17,671 nucleotides of DNA, taken from assembly GCA_045633415.1 (NCBI GenBank), contig JAZQYH010000019.1:1-17671 (forward strand), in the 5' to 3' direction. The notes under the pieces were generated by a model. It was not told where the DNA came from and ran no database searches. It saw nothing but the letters and a program-made list of their open reading frames with translations. The stretch is from RGIG3102 sp045633415 (GTDB lineage Bacteria > Bacillota > Clostridia > Oscillospirales > Ruminococcaceae). Shown here piece by piece: positions 6,948-15,086 of the stretch (position 1 is its first letter; each line of letters opens with the position of its first letter). A program made the position numbers and the translations under genes.

Positions 6948-8940
6948 AATCAACTACACCACCTTCCACAAAGTCAAAGGACAGGCTGTTGTTTGCACCA
7001 TAGCTGACTTTATAATAGCTGACCATAGTAGGACCTACATCACCCATCGGGGCATATGCTTCACTGTCATTGAACAATTCTGCAAAATTATCAATAAAGT
7101 CCAGTGAACTGTGGTCAATCAGCACATGTGTTACGCCATATTTTACAAATCTGTCGTACATTTCTTTCTGTTTCAATGCTTTTGTTTCCTGTTCATTCTG
7201 TCCTACAGAAACAAAATCTGCATTTGGGATGATGTAATTTTCATCCATTTCAAAGGTGTAGGTAAACCATCTTTCACCGCTGTCCTCACCACAGAACACA
7301 AATATTACATCCTGTGGGTTTACAGCATCTGCGATTTTTTCCACCTTTTTTTCAACACTTTTCCTTGTGGTAAAAGTCAGGTCGTTTACGCCTGTAAATA
7401 TATTTTCAGGGCGAATATAGTAACTGAACACAATTACCATACAGCACATAAGCCCTACCAGACCACCCTTGCCCAGCAGACCGAACCTGCCTGCCACTGC
7501 AAAAGTGAGGCACATAATAGCCATAAACAGCCATGCAGTGTAATATGTGCCGATATATCTTTCATAGCTTGAGAGAGAGTATGCCTCTCCACTGAGCACA
7601 TAAACATATAGCAATAAATGGAAAATGTAGTAGCCCACAAAACCAATCAGGCTTGTGATACCCATCATAGCACTGCGGATTCTGGCTTTTTTATCTCCCA
7701 GAATAACTGCCAGCGCAAAAATAGCAGCTATCATAGCCACAACTATAAGACCAGAGCCTATCATAGACACTTTTGTGTTGAAAAAGGCAGAGATGAATTT
7801 CTCCTGAATTATCAGGAACTTTTCACTTTTTGGTCCTATAAGGAATTCTTTTACACCAGTAAGCAGAATTTCTACCATACCCATGCCTGCTTCGCCGCCA
7901 TAGTCTGTACGATCAACCGAAAGTACCCGTGCCAGATGTTTACTCCAGCCAACAAATGTGGCGGCAGTTACACCCAGCATAGTCACCCCTGCGCTAATCT
8001 GTGCAAAGAAACCTTTAAACTTAAAGAATGTAAAATCTTTTCTTGCAACAACAATATCAAAAAATATCACAAACAGTGCTATGCATCCCAGTGCAAAGCC
8101 CATGTCTTTAGTAAATGTAATAAATATCAGCATTATAAGTGCTGGAATTACGGATTTCTGACTATTGCTTTTTTCAAACAGATATACTGCCACAGTGGCC
8201 GCTGTCAGCAATGCCAACGGAACATCAGAATAAGCGCTGATGTACACTGATGACATAGATGTTGTATGCACCGTTACAGAGAAAAAGTAAGGTACAATAA
8301 ATGCTGTTAAAAATACAGCCGCCCCGCTGCCCCAGTTCTTTTTGTCAAACATTGCTGTAAATGCAGAAAAGCATGCAAGAAGCAACACGTCATAGGCAAA
8401 ATATACTGCCCATTCCACAAACTGCGGTGCAAACCGCTGAAAAAAGTAGGAAAGAACAGGGAGTGCAGGTGGTATAGACTGCCCCAGCATACTTGATTTG
8501 TAGTAAGTGTACAGCTGATTGTTGTTTTTTATCAGCTGCCGGCTTTTTGCCCAGAAGGAGTATTCATCCCACTGATGAATCACAGGCTGTGTCATATAAA
8601 GGCATGCCAGTATAGCCAGAGATGCCAGTATAAACAGCACCACACCCGGAGTTAAAAAGCCTTTTATTTTTTCTTTTATGCCGTGTTTGTTTTTATACAC
8701 AGCAATGCAGAATACAACCACTGCCAGCAAATAGGCAAAAGCTGTACCTGCAACCAGCAGGTTAAACAGTGATGCCAGCACCACTATATTTACCAGTGTC
8801 ACTACGGAAAGTATAGGTGTGGTGGATGGGTTTGTATCTGCCAGTGCATAAAGACCGAAAGCAAACATAACCACCAGAATAAAAGGAATTATTATAGCCA
8901 GCAACAGTATCACCTGCCTTTCTGTAAAATTAAATATCAA
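6940..8940 (-). CDS. Large polytopic membrane protein, GT-C glycosyltransferase-like (second copy)
   Basis: The 666-residue product has about a dozen hydrophobic segments and ends in a soluble domain of about 140 residues (about 527-666). The first long outside loop, after the fourth hydrophobic segment, has HQWDEYSFW (122-130). An acidic pair at this place is the catalytic feature of GT-C enzymes, which move sugars from polyprenyl-phosphate donors onto acceptors outside the membrane. A second shared motif, YSDVPLAL, follows. The C-terminal domain has DVIFVFCGEDSGERWF and YDRFVKYGVTHVLID, both nearly repeated in the paralogue at 9541-11490. The start is a TTG at 8938-8940 that overlaps the stop of the preceding gene as TTGA; there is no strong Shine-Dalgarno. 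I do not recognise a named family; the glycosyltransferase role is inferred. Confidence 0.75.
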   Translation of the reverse strand: MIFNFTERQVILLLAIIIPFILVVMFAFGLYALADTNPSTTPILSVVTLVNIVVLASLFNLLVAGTAFAYLLAVVVFCIAVYKNKHGIKEKIKGFLTPGVVLFILASLAILACLYMTQPVIHQWDEYSFWAKSRQLIKNNNQLYTYYKSSMLGQSIPPALPVLSYFFQRFAPQFVEWAVYFAYDVLLLACFSAFTAMFDKKNWGSGAAVFLTAFIVPYFFSVTVHTTSMSSVYISAYSDVPLALLTAATVAVYLFEKSNSQKSVIPALIMLIFITFTKDMGFALGCIALFVIFFDIVVARKDFTFFKFKGFFAQISAGVTMLGVTAATFVGWSKHLARVLSVDRTDYGGEAGMGMVEILLTGVKEFLIGPKSEKFLIIQEKFISAFFNTKVSMIGSGLIVVAMIAAIFALAVILGDKKARIRSAMMGITSLIGFVGYYIFHLLLYVYVLSGEAYSLSSYERYIGTYYTAWLFMAIMCLTFAVAGRFGLLGKGGLVGLMCCMVIVFSYYIRPENIFTGVNDLTFTTRKSVEKKVEKIADAVNPQDVIFVFCGEDSGERWFTYTFEMDENYIIPNADFVSVGQNEQETKALKQKEMYDRFVKYGVTHVLIDHSSLDFIDNFAELFNDSEAYAPMGDVGPTMVSYYKVSYGANNSLSFDFVEGGVVDYD

Positions 8941-9548
8941 TCAATTTCTTTTTTAAGCATTTCCTGAAGGAATTTCAGCACAGAACTGATAACACCTGCG
9001 TAAACAATAAGATCAAACACGTCACCATAGGAAACTGTAAAATAGTCGCTGAAAGATTTTTCTTCATTGAAGATAAAATCACTAAATGTCAGCACATTCC
9101 CCGCATACATAGTAGGGTCTATGCGCAGGCCGGTTACATCCATCATTGATGTTTCCACCATATACCAGCCAGACTGGTCTGTCGGCACAATCCACAGTCT
9201 TTTCTGTACTGAAAAAGCCTCATCCCCCGGCTGTGTGTAGTAAACACACATTTCACCCGGATAAATGGATGATTCCATATAGAATTTCACAGATGTGAAT
9301 TTGTCCTGTGTTTCCAGCACCATCTGTGGGTCATTGTCAGTTGTGATAACCTGACCTTCCTTTTCCACTATGCCGTTCCACACAAAATCAGTTGACTGAA
9401 CTGTGTGTTGTGAAAGACTGCCGTTTTTTCTGGCAGCAGTTTCTGTGATGTAGCCAAACAGACCTCTTGCAACAAACAATCCAATCAGAAGCACAACAGT
9501 GAAAACAATTATTGTACGGGAAGAAATCTTTTTGATTTTATCAATCAT
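8937..9548 (-). CDS. Small membrane-anchored protein with extracytoplasmic beta-rich domain (first copy)
   Basis: Function unknown. The 203-residue product has a basic start (MIDKIKKISSR), a transmembrane segment (about 12-33), a predicted extracytoplasmic domain (about 36-170) and a weaker hydrophobic C-terminal segment (about 176-195) with a charged tail. The outside domain shows DNDPQMVL (71-78), KFYME (88-92), YPGEMCVYY (96-104) and GLRIDPTMYAGN (140-151), all shared with its paralogue at 6327-6947. The ATG is well supported: GGGAGG eight bases upstream, lying inside the end of the large membrane-protein gene, with an 8-bp overlap. It is followed by the second large gene with a 4-bp overlap. 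Its place directly after a GT-C-like protein, repeated in the second copy, argues for a physical partnership. Confidence 0.75.
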   Translation of the reverse strand: MIDKIKKISSRTIIVFTVVLLIGLFVARGLFGYITETAARKNGSLSQHTVQSTDFVWNGIVEKEGQVITTDNDPQMVLETQDKFTSVKFYMESSIYPGEMCVYYTQPGDEAFSVQKRLWIVPTDQSGWYMVETSMMDVTGLRIDPTMYAGNVLTFSDFIFNEEKSFSDYFTVSYGDVFDLIVYAGVISSVLKFLQEMLKKEID

Positions 9549-11490
9549 TGATGTTACCTCCCTTCACCAGTTCGAAGCTGAAACCACCGTCGTGATAATT
9601 CACCTTATAATACGCCATACAGTTTGTCTCTACATCCCATACAGAGCCATCTTCGAAAAACTCATCAAAATACAATGCAAAAGCTTCGCTTGGCCGGTCA
9701 ATCATAAGATGTGTTACACCGGTCTGTACAAAACGGTCGTAGAAAGCCTGCTGATATTTTTTGATAATTTCATCCTGTGAAAGACCTGTGATATCAACAG
9801 GTTTTTCTTCAACTATCATATTCCGTGCAAGTTCGTGAGTATAAATAAACCATCTTTCACCGTTGTCGCCACCACAGTGCAAAAAGATTACGTCATCTTC
9901 ACCTATGGCATCTTCAATATAGTCAACACGTTTTTTAATATCAAGACGTGTTGCAAAAGAGCGGTCGTTACATTCAATAAACAGGTTGTCGTAGCTCGTG
10001 TAAATGGAGAACACAAGGAAAACAACAGCTGTGAAGCCGAACAGTGTTGCTTTGGCAAATAATTTTTTGCCGTCAATTGCGGCAAGGCACACTGCAAACA
10101 CAGCCGCCATAATCCAAAGTATATAGTATGGATAAATGTATCTGTTATAGCTTACAAGACCATAAGCATTGTCTTTGAAAATATAAACATAAAGGAATAG
10201 GTGGAATACATAGTAGCCCACAAAACCCACGATGGTTGTGAGATACATCATTACACTACGTTTTCTGCCGTTTTTGTCACCAAAGGTTACAGCCACCGTA
10301 AACAGCGTTGTAACAATGGCAAAAATCACCAGACCACTGCCGAACATTGAAATCTTTGACGTGAAGAAGGCATCGATCATAGCATTTTTCACATACACAA
10401 ACTTTTCAGACTGTGGGCCAATCAGCAGTTCTTTCACGCCTGTGATAAGCATCTGCACCTGACTCATATTTGTTTCGCCACCCAGTTCAAATGGGTTGCG
10501 CTGCATAACCCGTGCCATATGTGCAGACCAGCCGAAGAAAGAACCGCCTGCCGCAGCCAGCATGGCAGCTGCTGCAATGCATTTACCAAAGAAGCCTTTT
10601 ACTTTAAGGAAAGAGAATTCTTTTCTGCCAACCAGCATATCAAAGAATGCAATGAATGCCACAATGCAGGACAGGGCAAAGCCCATATCCTTTATAAGAG
10701 TCAGCAGTATCAGTACTGGCAGCACTGTCAGCACATCACGGCTATCGCCGTCATCGCTGAAGAAGTAAACAGCCAGCGCGCCTGCAGTAACTATACCCAG
10801 AGGCACATCTGCGTAGGTGGTGATATATGTTGGTTCCAGGTGAATAATTTTTGTATAAACTTCAAAAATATATGGGCAAAGGAAACCAAGGAAATAAACA
10901 ACAAATGCGCTGTTCCATTTTTTACTGTCAAAACCAGCTGTAAATGCGCTGAAACAAGCAAAAAACATAACATCATAGCCAAAGAAAGCTATCCATTCGG
11001 CAAATTCTGCATTTGCCCACTGGAAAAAGTATGACAGCACCGCCAGAGTAGGTGGTGTGGAGTTGCCTATCATACTGGATTTGTAATAGGTGTACAGTTG
11101 GTCGTGAATCTGCACCAGATGTTTGCTGATTCCCCAGAAAGAGAATTCATCCCATTCTGTCATCAGTGGTTGGCGTATAGCAAGCAATACCAGCATAGCC
11201 ACAGATGCTACGAGGAACAGAATAACCCCTGGCTGTAAAAAGCCATCCAGCTTCTGTTTAAGGCTGTCTTTGTTTTTATAAAGCCCAATGGCAAACACTA
11301 CAAATGCCAGACCGTATGCTATAAACACACCTGGTTTCAGCAGGTCAAACATACCTGCAATGGAAACCACATTTATAAGCACAGCAACTGAAACCAACGG
11401 TGTCAGTGCCGCTTTGATATTGAATGCTGTGTACAGACCAAATGCAAACAGTGCTGTAACTGCAAAGGAAATAGCAGTGTTAAGCAACAA
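9541..11490 (-). CDS. Large polytopic membrane protein, GT-C glycosyltransferase-like (first copy)
   Basis: The 649-residue product has about a dozen hydrophobic segments and a soluble C-terminal domain (about 515-649). The first long outside loop carries TEWDEFSFWG (111-120), followed by LYTYYKSSMIGNSTPP and SYFFQ; the second copy has the same blocks. YADVPLGI is another shared acidic motif. The C-terminal domain has DDVIFLHCGGDNGERWF and FYDRFVQTGVTHLMID. This layout fits GT-C-fold sugar transferases using a lipid-linked donor outside the membrane, but I cannot name the family. The start is a TTG at 11488-11490 (a second TTG follows at once). GGCGGTGG lies about six bases upstream, inside the end of the DUF2142 gene, giving an 11-bp overlap and probable translational coupling. 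Confidence 0.76.
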   Translation of the reverse strand: MLLNTAISFAVTALFAFGLYTAFNIKAALTPLVSVAVLINVVSIAGMFDLLKPGVFIAYGLAFVVFAIGLYKNKDSLKQKLDGFLQPGVILFLVASVAMLVLLAIRQPLMTEWDEFSFWGISKHLVQIHDQLYTYYKSSMIGNSTPPTLAVLSYFFQWANAEFAEWIAFFGYDVMFFACFSAFTAGFDSKKWNSAFVVYFLGFLCPYIFEVYTKIIHLEPTYITTYADVPLGIVTAGALAVYFFSDDGDSRDVLTVLPVLILLTLIKDMGFALSCIVAFIAFFDMLVGRKEFSFLKVKGFFGKCIAAAAMLAAAGGSFFGWSAHMARVMQRNPFELGGETNMSQVQMLITGVKELLIGPQSEKFVYVKNAMIDAFFTSKISMFGSGLVIFAIVTTLFTVAVTFGDKNGRKRSVMMYLTTIVGFVGYYVFHLFLYVYIFKDNAYGLVSYNRYIYPYYILWIMAAVFAVCLAAIDGKKLFAKATLFGFTAVVFLVFSIYTSYDNLFIECNDRSFATRLDIKKRVDYIEDAIGEDDVIFLHCGGDNGERWFIYTHELARNMIVEEKPVDITGLSQDEIIKKYQQAFYDRFVQTGVTHLMIDRPSEAFALYFDEFFEDGSVWDVETNCMAYYKVNYHDGGFSFELVKGGNIND

Positions 11491-13096
11491 AAACCACCGC
11501 CCTTTCAGGTAAGTAATATACTATCAGCATCAGCACAGCGGCAACGATGGTGAACACGTAGCCTGTGCAGATGCAGGAATAATCGGATTTTTTAACAGTT
11601 TTGTCCACTTTTGTGGAGAAATACTGGCCCAGCACCATGGCAAAGCCCATAAATGCAGGGTACATATATCTCATCTGCAGACCGATAATCTGTGGCAGTG
11701 TAACAGGTGTCCATGAAAGATAAAGACCTGTCATTGCCACGCCATAGGTGAGAACAGAACAGACAAAAAACATTGCTGTTTTGTTTATATCTTTCTTTTC
11801 AAACACCTGTGCCTGTTTGATACATGCCAGTACCGCCACCACAGGTGTGAAATAATTTATAAGTGGTAAATTTACATCTATCCACCCCAGCAAACCGCCA
11901 GAGAACAGGAAGAATGCATTGTTTTTAAGTGTGTCAAAAAACACAACCATATAACGCAATGGGTTGCGCAGAATAAACATCAGCTGTGCCGCAGGGTCAG
12001 TATCTGACATTGTGCGAGGAATCTCCCCGTAGTTTGAGAACAGCTGTACATAAATTTCTGTACCCTTGTAAAACAGCACCAGCACAAACAATGCAAATGC
12101 AATATATACAAGACGGCTGATATTTTTGTCTTTCAGTTTTACCTGCCATTTTTCCTTTGGCACACACAGCACCAGCAGGAAGAACACGATATACGTCCGT
12201 TTACATGTGGTAAGGACAGCAAGACAAAGCGCAAACACCACAGCCTTCACACTGTCAAATTCCTGTGAAAGCACAGCGCCAAACATCAGGAACATAAGCC
12301 CGAACAAAAAGCTGTCAGAGTTGCATGATGCAGCCATAAACACCATAAGTGGCAATGACATAAGAGTGAACATAAGCACACTGAATTTGCCTGCAAATTT
12401 CAGCGCCCAGTAACAACACAGGCAGAAAAATGCCAGATTGGCTATGCGACAGGCATAATGTGCCCCCAGTGCGCCAAGTCCAGCCAGCCTAGCGGCAAAT
12501 ATTCCCAGTGCACCAGGAATATAAGGTATAACCTGAAAAATGATAATACCCTGATTATCACCTACCGCACCTGTTTCAAGGGCTGTGAAATATTCCACAA
12601 ATCTGTTGTAAACAGTGTTACCTTCTTTTGCAGGGTAGCCATTGTTATGGGCAACAGGAAAATGCTTTATAAACAGATTCACATCATTTGGGTACTGATG
12701 ATTTTCATCAAAGCCCCACTGCCCCTGTGCCATGGCATAACTGCGAAGGAAATGTGTGTTTTCGTCCGGCACCTGATTAGGAGGTGTGGCAAACACAAAC
12801 ACCATACCAAGCACAAACAGTAGTATTGCCATGAATAGTGGCTGGTTTTTGTCCTTGAATTTAGCCGCCAGCACAAAGGCTGTCCACAGCACCACAAATC
12901 CGCAGGATATGTACAGTGTGCCGTTTATCTGACCCAGCCACGCTGGTGAATAAATCACTCGCAGATAATATGTGAAGAAAAAAGAAAGTACAGTCAAAAG
13001 CAAACAGCCTATACCGTATACCAGCATAGGCTTTTGTCTGACTGTATCAAATATTTCTTTTATTTTGGTTAAAAGATTATTAAATGTTTTGTCCAT
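11480..13096 (-). CDS. DUF2142-family polytopic membrane protein (GT-C-like)
   Basis: The 538-residue product is an integral membrane protein with roughly a dozen hydrophobic segments. After the third segment comes PPNQVPDENTHFLRSYAMAQG (105-125), the hallmark of DUF2142 proteins: a proline, an acidic pair and a histidine on the first outside loop, then an aromatic-rich helix. DUF2142 members occur in cell-wall and polysaccharide clusters of Gram-positive bacteria and are thought to be GT-C glycosyltransferases, but few have been tested. The ATG at 13096 is preceded by a weak GGCGG eight bases away. It lies 18 bp after legB and overlaps the next gene by 11 bp. It does not share the WDE loop or C-terminal motifs of the two larger proteins, so it is a separate type. 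Confidence 0.82.
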   Translation of the reverse strand: MDKTFNNLLTKIKEIFDTVRQKPMLVYGIGCLLLTVLSFFFTYYLRVIYSPAWLGQINGTLYISCGFVVLWTAFVLAAKFKDKNQPLFMAILLFVLGMVFVFATPPNQVPDENTHFLRSYAMAQGQWGFDENHQYPNDVNLFIKHFPVAHNNGYPAKEGNTVYNRFVEYFTALETGAVGDNQGIIIFQVIPYIPGALGIFAARLAGLGALGAHYACRIANLAFFCLCCYWALKFAGKFSVLMFTLMSLPLMVFMAASCNSDSFLFGLMFLMFGAVLSQEFDSVKAVVFALCLAVLTTCKRTYIVFFLLVLCVPKEKWQVKLKDKNISRLVYIAFALFVLVLFYKGTEIYVQLFSNYGEIPRTMSDTDPAAQLMFILRNPLRYMVVFFDTLKNNAFFLFSGGLLGWIDVNLPLINYFTPVVAVLACIKQAQVFEKKDINKTAMFFVCSVLTYGVAMTGLYLSWTPVTLPQIIGLQMRYMYPAFMGFAMVLGQYFSTKVDKTVKKSDYSCICTGYVFTIVAAVLMLIVYYLPERAVVFVA

Positions 13097-13114
13097 AAAT
13101 AACGCCGCCGTTAT

Positions 13115-14101
13115 TTAGATGTTGTAGATGTCTGTTTTATAGGAAGACAGGTTGGAGCGGAACCATTCGATAGTTTCTGCAATGCCTTCTTCAAATGTGT
13201 AGTTAGGTTTCCAGCCTGTGAGTTTGTTCAGTTCTTTAGCTGTACCCAGCAGTCTGTTAACTTCACTCTTTTCAGGACGCAGACGGTCTGTATCTGTAAC
13301 GATTTTTGCATTTGGGTTAATCTGACGGATAAGTTCTTCTGCCAGCTGACCAATAGAAATTTCTTTTTCTGTTGCAATGTTCAGTTCACGACCGATTGTG
13401 TTGTCATGTTTTGCGATTGTAACAAAGCCGTTAGCTGTATCTTTAACATAGTTGAAGTCACGTGTAGGTGTAAGTGAACCCAAATGGATTTCTTCTTTAC
13501 CCGCCAGCAACTGAGAAATGATTGTAGGGATAACAGCACGTGCAGACTGACGTGGACCAAATGTGTTGAATGGGCGCACGATAGTTACTGGTGTGTTGAA
13601 TGAACGGTAGAAGCTTTCAGCAATTCTGTCAGCACCGATTTTTGTTGCAGAGTATGGAGACTGACCCTGGAATGGGTGTTTTTCGTCGATTGGTACATAC
13701 TGTGCGGTGCCGTAAACTTCACTTGTGGATGTAACCAGAACCCTGCGTGTGTCCAGGTCACGTGCAGCCTGAAGAACATTCAGTGTGCCTTTGATGTTTG
13801 TGTCAACATATGTGTCTGGTGAATGGTAAGAGAACGGAATAGCAATGAGTGCTGCCAGATGATAAACTGTATCCATACCTTTCATTGCAACACGTACACC
13901 ATTAGGGTCACGCACATCGCCCATAATAACATTCAGGGCATTTTTTTCTTCTTTAGAAAATGTATCTATCCAGCCCCATGTGCCAAAAGAGTTGTAAGCA
14001 CAGAACGCTGTAACGTCATAGCCTTCGCGGATAAGCTGCTGTGTCAGGTGTGAACCAATAAAGCCGTCTGCACCTGTAACAAGTACTTTTTTGTTAGCCA
14101 T
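13115..14101 (-). CDS. legB: LegB-like nucleotide-sugar 4,6-dehydratase (extended SDR)
   Basis: NAD(P)-dependent cytosolic enzyme; LegB in legionaminic acid synthesis turns GDP-GlcNAc into GDP-4-keto-6-deoxy-GlcNAc. The 328-residue product has the Rossmann motif GADGFIG (10-16), an acidic-basic GDVRDP segment (61-66), HLAALIAIPFSYHSPDTYVD (81-100), the STSEVYG active-site segment (125-131), and the YxxxK pair Tyr150/Lys154 in SPYSATK. The blocks YNSFGTWGWIDT and PFNTFGPRQSARAVIPTI are those I associate with LegB rather than with RmlB or GalE enzymes. The length is standard. GAGG lies nine bases before the ATG and a near-consensus promoter lies just upstream, so this is the first gene of the operon. 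The dehydratase family is certain; GDP versus UDP substrate is not decided by sequence reading. Confidence 0.88.
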   Translation of the reverse strand: MANKKVLVTGADGFIGSHLTQQLIREGYDVTAFCAYNSFGTWGWIDTFSKEEKNALNVIMGDVRDPNGVRVAMKGMDTVYHLAALIAIPFSYHSPDTYVDTNIKGTLNVLQAARDLDTRRVLVTSTSEVYGTAQYVPIDEKHPFQGQSPYSATKIGADRIAESFYRSFNTPVTIVRPFNTFGPRQSARAVIPTIISQLLAGKEEIHLGSLTPTRDFNYVKDTANGFVTIAKHDNTIGRELNIATEKEISIGQLAEELIRQINPNAKIVTDTDRLRPEKSEVNRLLGTAKELNKLTGWKPNYTFEEGIAETIEWFRSNLSSYKTDIYNI

Positions 14102-14160
14102 ATATATAATCCTCGCTTGATAATTTAGTACAATTATTAAAAAATTGCATACTTTTAGAT

Positions 14161-14189
14161 ATTATACATTAAATATAAAAAAATTACAA
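14161..14189 (-). promoter_or_regulatory. Predicted sigma-A promoter of the eight-gene glycan operon
   Basis: On the minus strand: TTGTAA (14184-14189), a 17-bp AT-rich spacer and a perfect TATAAT (14161-14166). Transcription would begin near 14154 and give a leader of about 53 nt ending in GAGG before legB. No riboswitch-like structure is seen in the leader. The rest of the spacer to 14270 is AT-rich with nothing recognised. Confidence 0.7.
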
Positions 14190-14270
14190 TAATAATGAAG
14201 AAATGTTAATGTACGGTTCATAAATTTATCTACAGAATTTACATCTCTAGAACAAAGCTGTCAACAAATA

Positions 14271-14299
14271 CAAAAGCCCTGCCGCTTATACGGCAGGGC
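14271..14299 (-). terminator. Rho-independent terminator of the GNAT-MBL unit
   Basis: Perfect 9-bp GC-rich inverted repeat GCCCTGCCG (14276-14284) and CGGCAGGGC (14291-14299) with a 6-nt loop. The minus-strand tail is TTTTG. It lies 9 bases after the MBL-fold stop codon and separates that unit from the glycan operon. Confidence 0.88.
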
Positions 14300-14308
14300 A
14301 TGATTATA

Positions 14309-15046
14309 TTATACCAGTTCAACGTCGGACAACTGTGCATACAAATCCACATTTGTCATCAGCATCTGATGGCCGGACAACACTTTGTCAAAGTCAAATT
14401 TGCGCAGGCCTGTAATAAGTTTTGCATGGCTTTCTGCATAGTATGCAGGCTGCTTTGGCATAAGGTCTTCGTAATGGATATCGCCGAGGAATATGCATTT
14501 TTCTTCTTCAATATATGCCACTGCACAGTCGTAGCTGTGAGAGTTTTCAAGAGCTTTCAGCTCTACTGTAACACCGCCAAGGTCGATTTTCAGTTTGTCT
14601 GTGTATTCCACTGTTGCAGGTGTGATTTTGATAAGGGATTTGTCTGGGTATTCCAGATTGAGATGAGGATATGAGAAAGCAGAAGCTTCGCCTGTTTCTA
14701 TTCTCTTTTTCATTTCTTCATCTGTCCAACCCCATGCCTGCATTTTTTTCAGCTGGTCGTTGGTTGCCTTTGTAGCAAAGCTTGTCACATTTTCAAGGTG
14801 TGCCAGACCATAAGTGTGGTCCCAATGGTTATGTGTCAGGATACACAGGTCAGGTTTTGGCAGACCGTTTTCTTCCAGTTGCTGCATAAATACATCTACA
14901 TGGCGTTTTGATGCGCCGGAATCCAGCATAAGTGTGTGTTTTTCGCCTATTACCAGGCCGATAGTACACCAGTCATTTTCTTTGTAATGTGGCAGATAAT
15001 ACAGTCTGTCTGTTACTTTTATAAGTTTAAGTTCTATTTTTTCCAT
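14309..15046 (-). CDS. MBL-fold metallo-hydrolase
   Basis: Cytosolic metallo-beta-lactamase-fold hydrolase of unknown substrate. The 245-residue product has the dinuclear metal site THNHWDH (71-77: His72, His74, Asp76, His77), then His170 (ENSHSYD), Asp189 (FLGDIHY) and His226 (LSGHQ), matching the expected ligands of the fold in order. The short first strand pair, CTIGLVIGEKHTLMLDSG, is typical of the start of the fold. There is no signal peptide, so a true antibiotic beta-lactamase is unlikely. The ribosome site is weak (AGAAAG about 12 bases before the ATG). It starts 40 bp after the GNAT gene with no terminator between, so the two are probably one transcript. The fold is certain; the role is unknown. 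Confidence 0.85.
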   Translation of the reverse strand: MEKIELKLIKVTDRLYYLPHYKENDWCTIGLVIGEKHTLMLDSGASKRHVDVFMQQLEENGLPKPDLCILTHNHWDHTYGLAHLENVTSFATKATNDQLKKMQAWGWTDEEMKKRIETGEASAFSYPHLNLEYPDKSLIKITPATVEYTDKLKIDLGGVTVELKALENSHSYDCAVAYIEEEKCIFLGDIHYEDLMPKQPAYYAESHAKLITGLRKFDFDKVLSGHQMLMTNVDLYAQLSDVELV

Positions 15047-15086
15047 ATTTATTTTATACTTTCTGTAATATTTTTATAATAAATTA

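Noticed and set aside
7618..8250. Open frame of 210 codons on the plus strand, and similar frames at 2118-2612 and 10519-11034
   Set aside because: All lie opposite well-supported genes, have no ribosome site, and show the skewed Cys/His/Asn-rich composition of antisense translation.
3979..14101. Complete legionaminic or pseudaminic acid pathway
   Set aside because: Only LegB-, LegC- and PtmE-like genes are present; no NeuB/LegI, NeuC/LegG or NeuA/LegF homologue is in the window.
14309..15046. Metallo-beta-lactamase (antibiotic resistance) for the MBL-fold gene
   Set aside because: No signal peptide, and the sequence is that of a general cytosolic MBL-fold hydrolase; the HxHxDH motif alone does not indicate beta-lactam hydrolysis.
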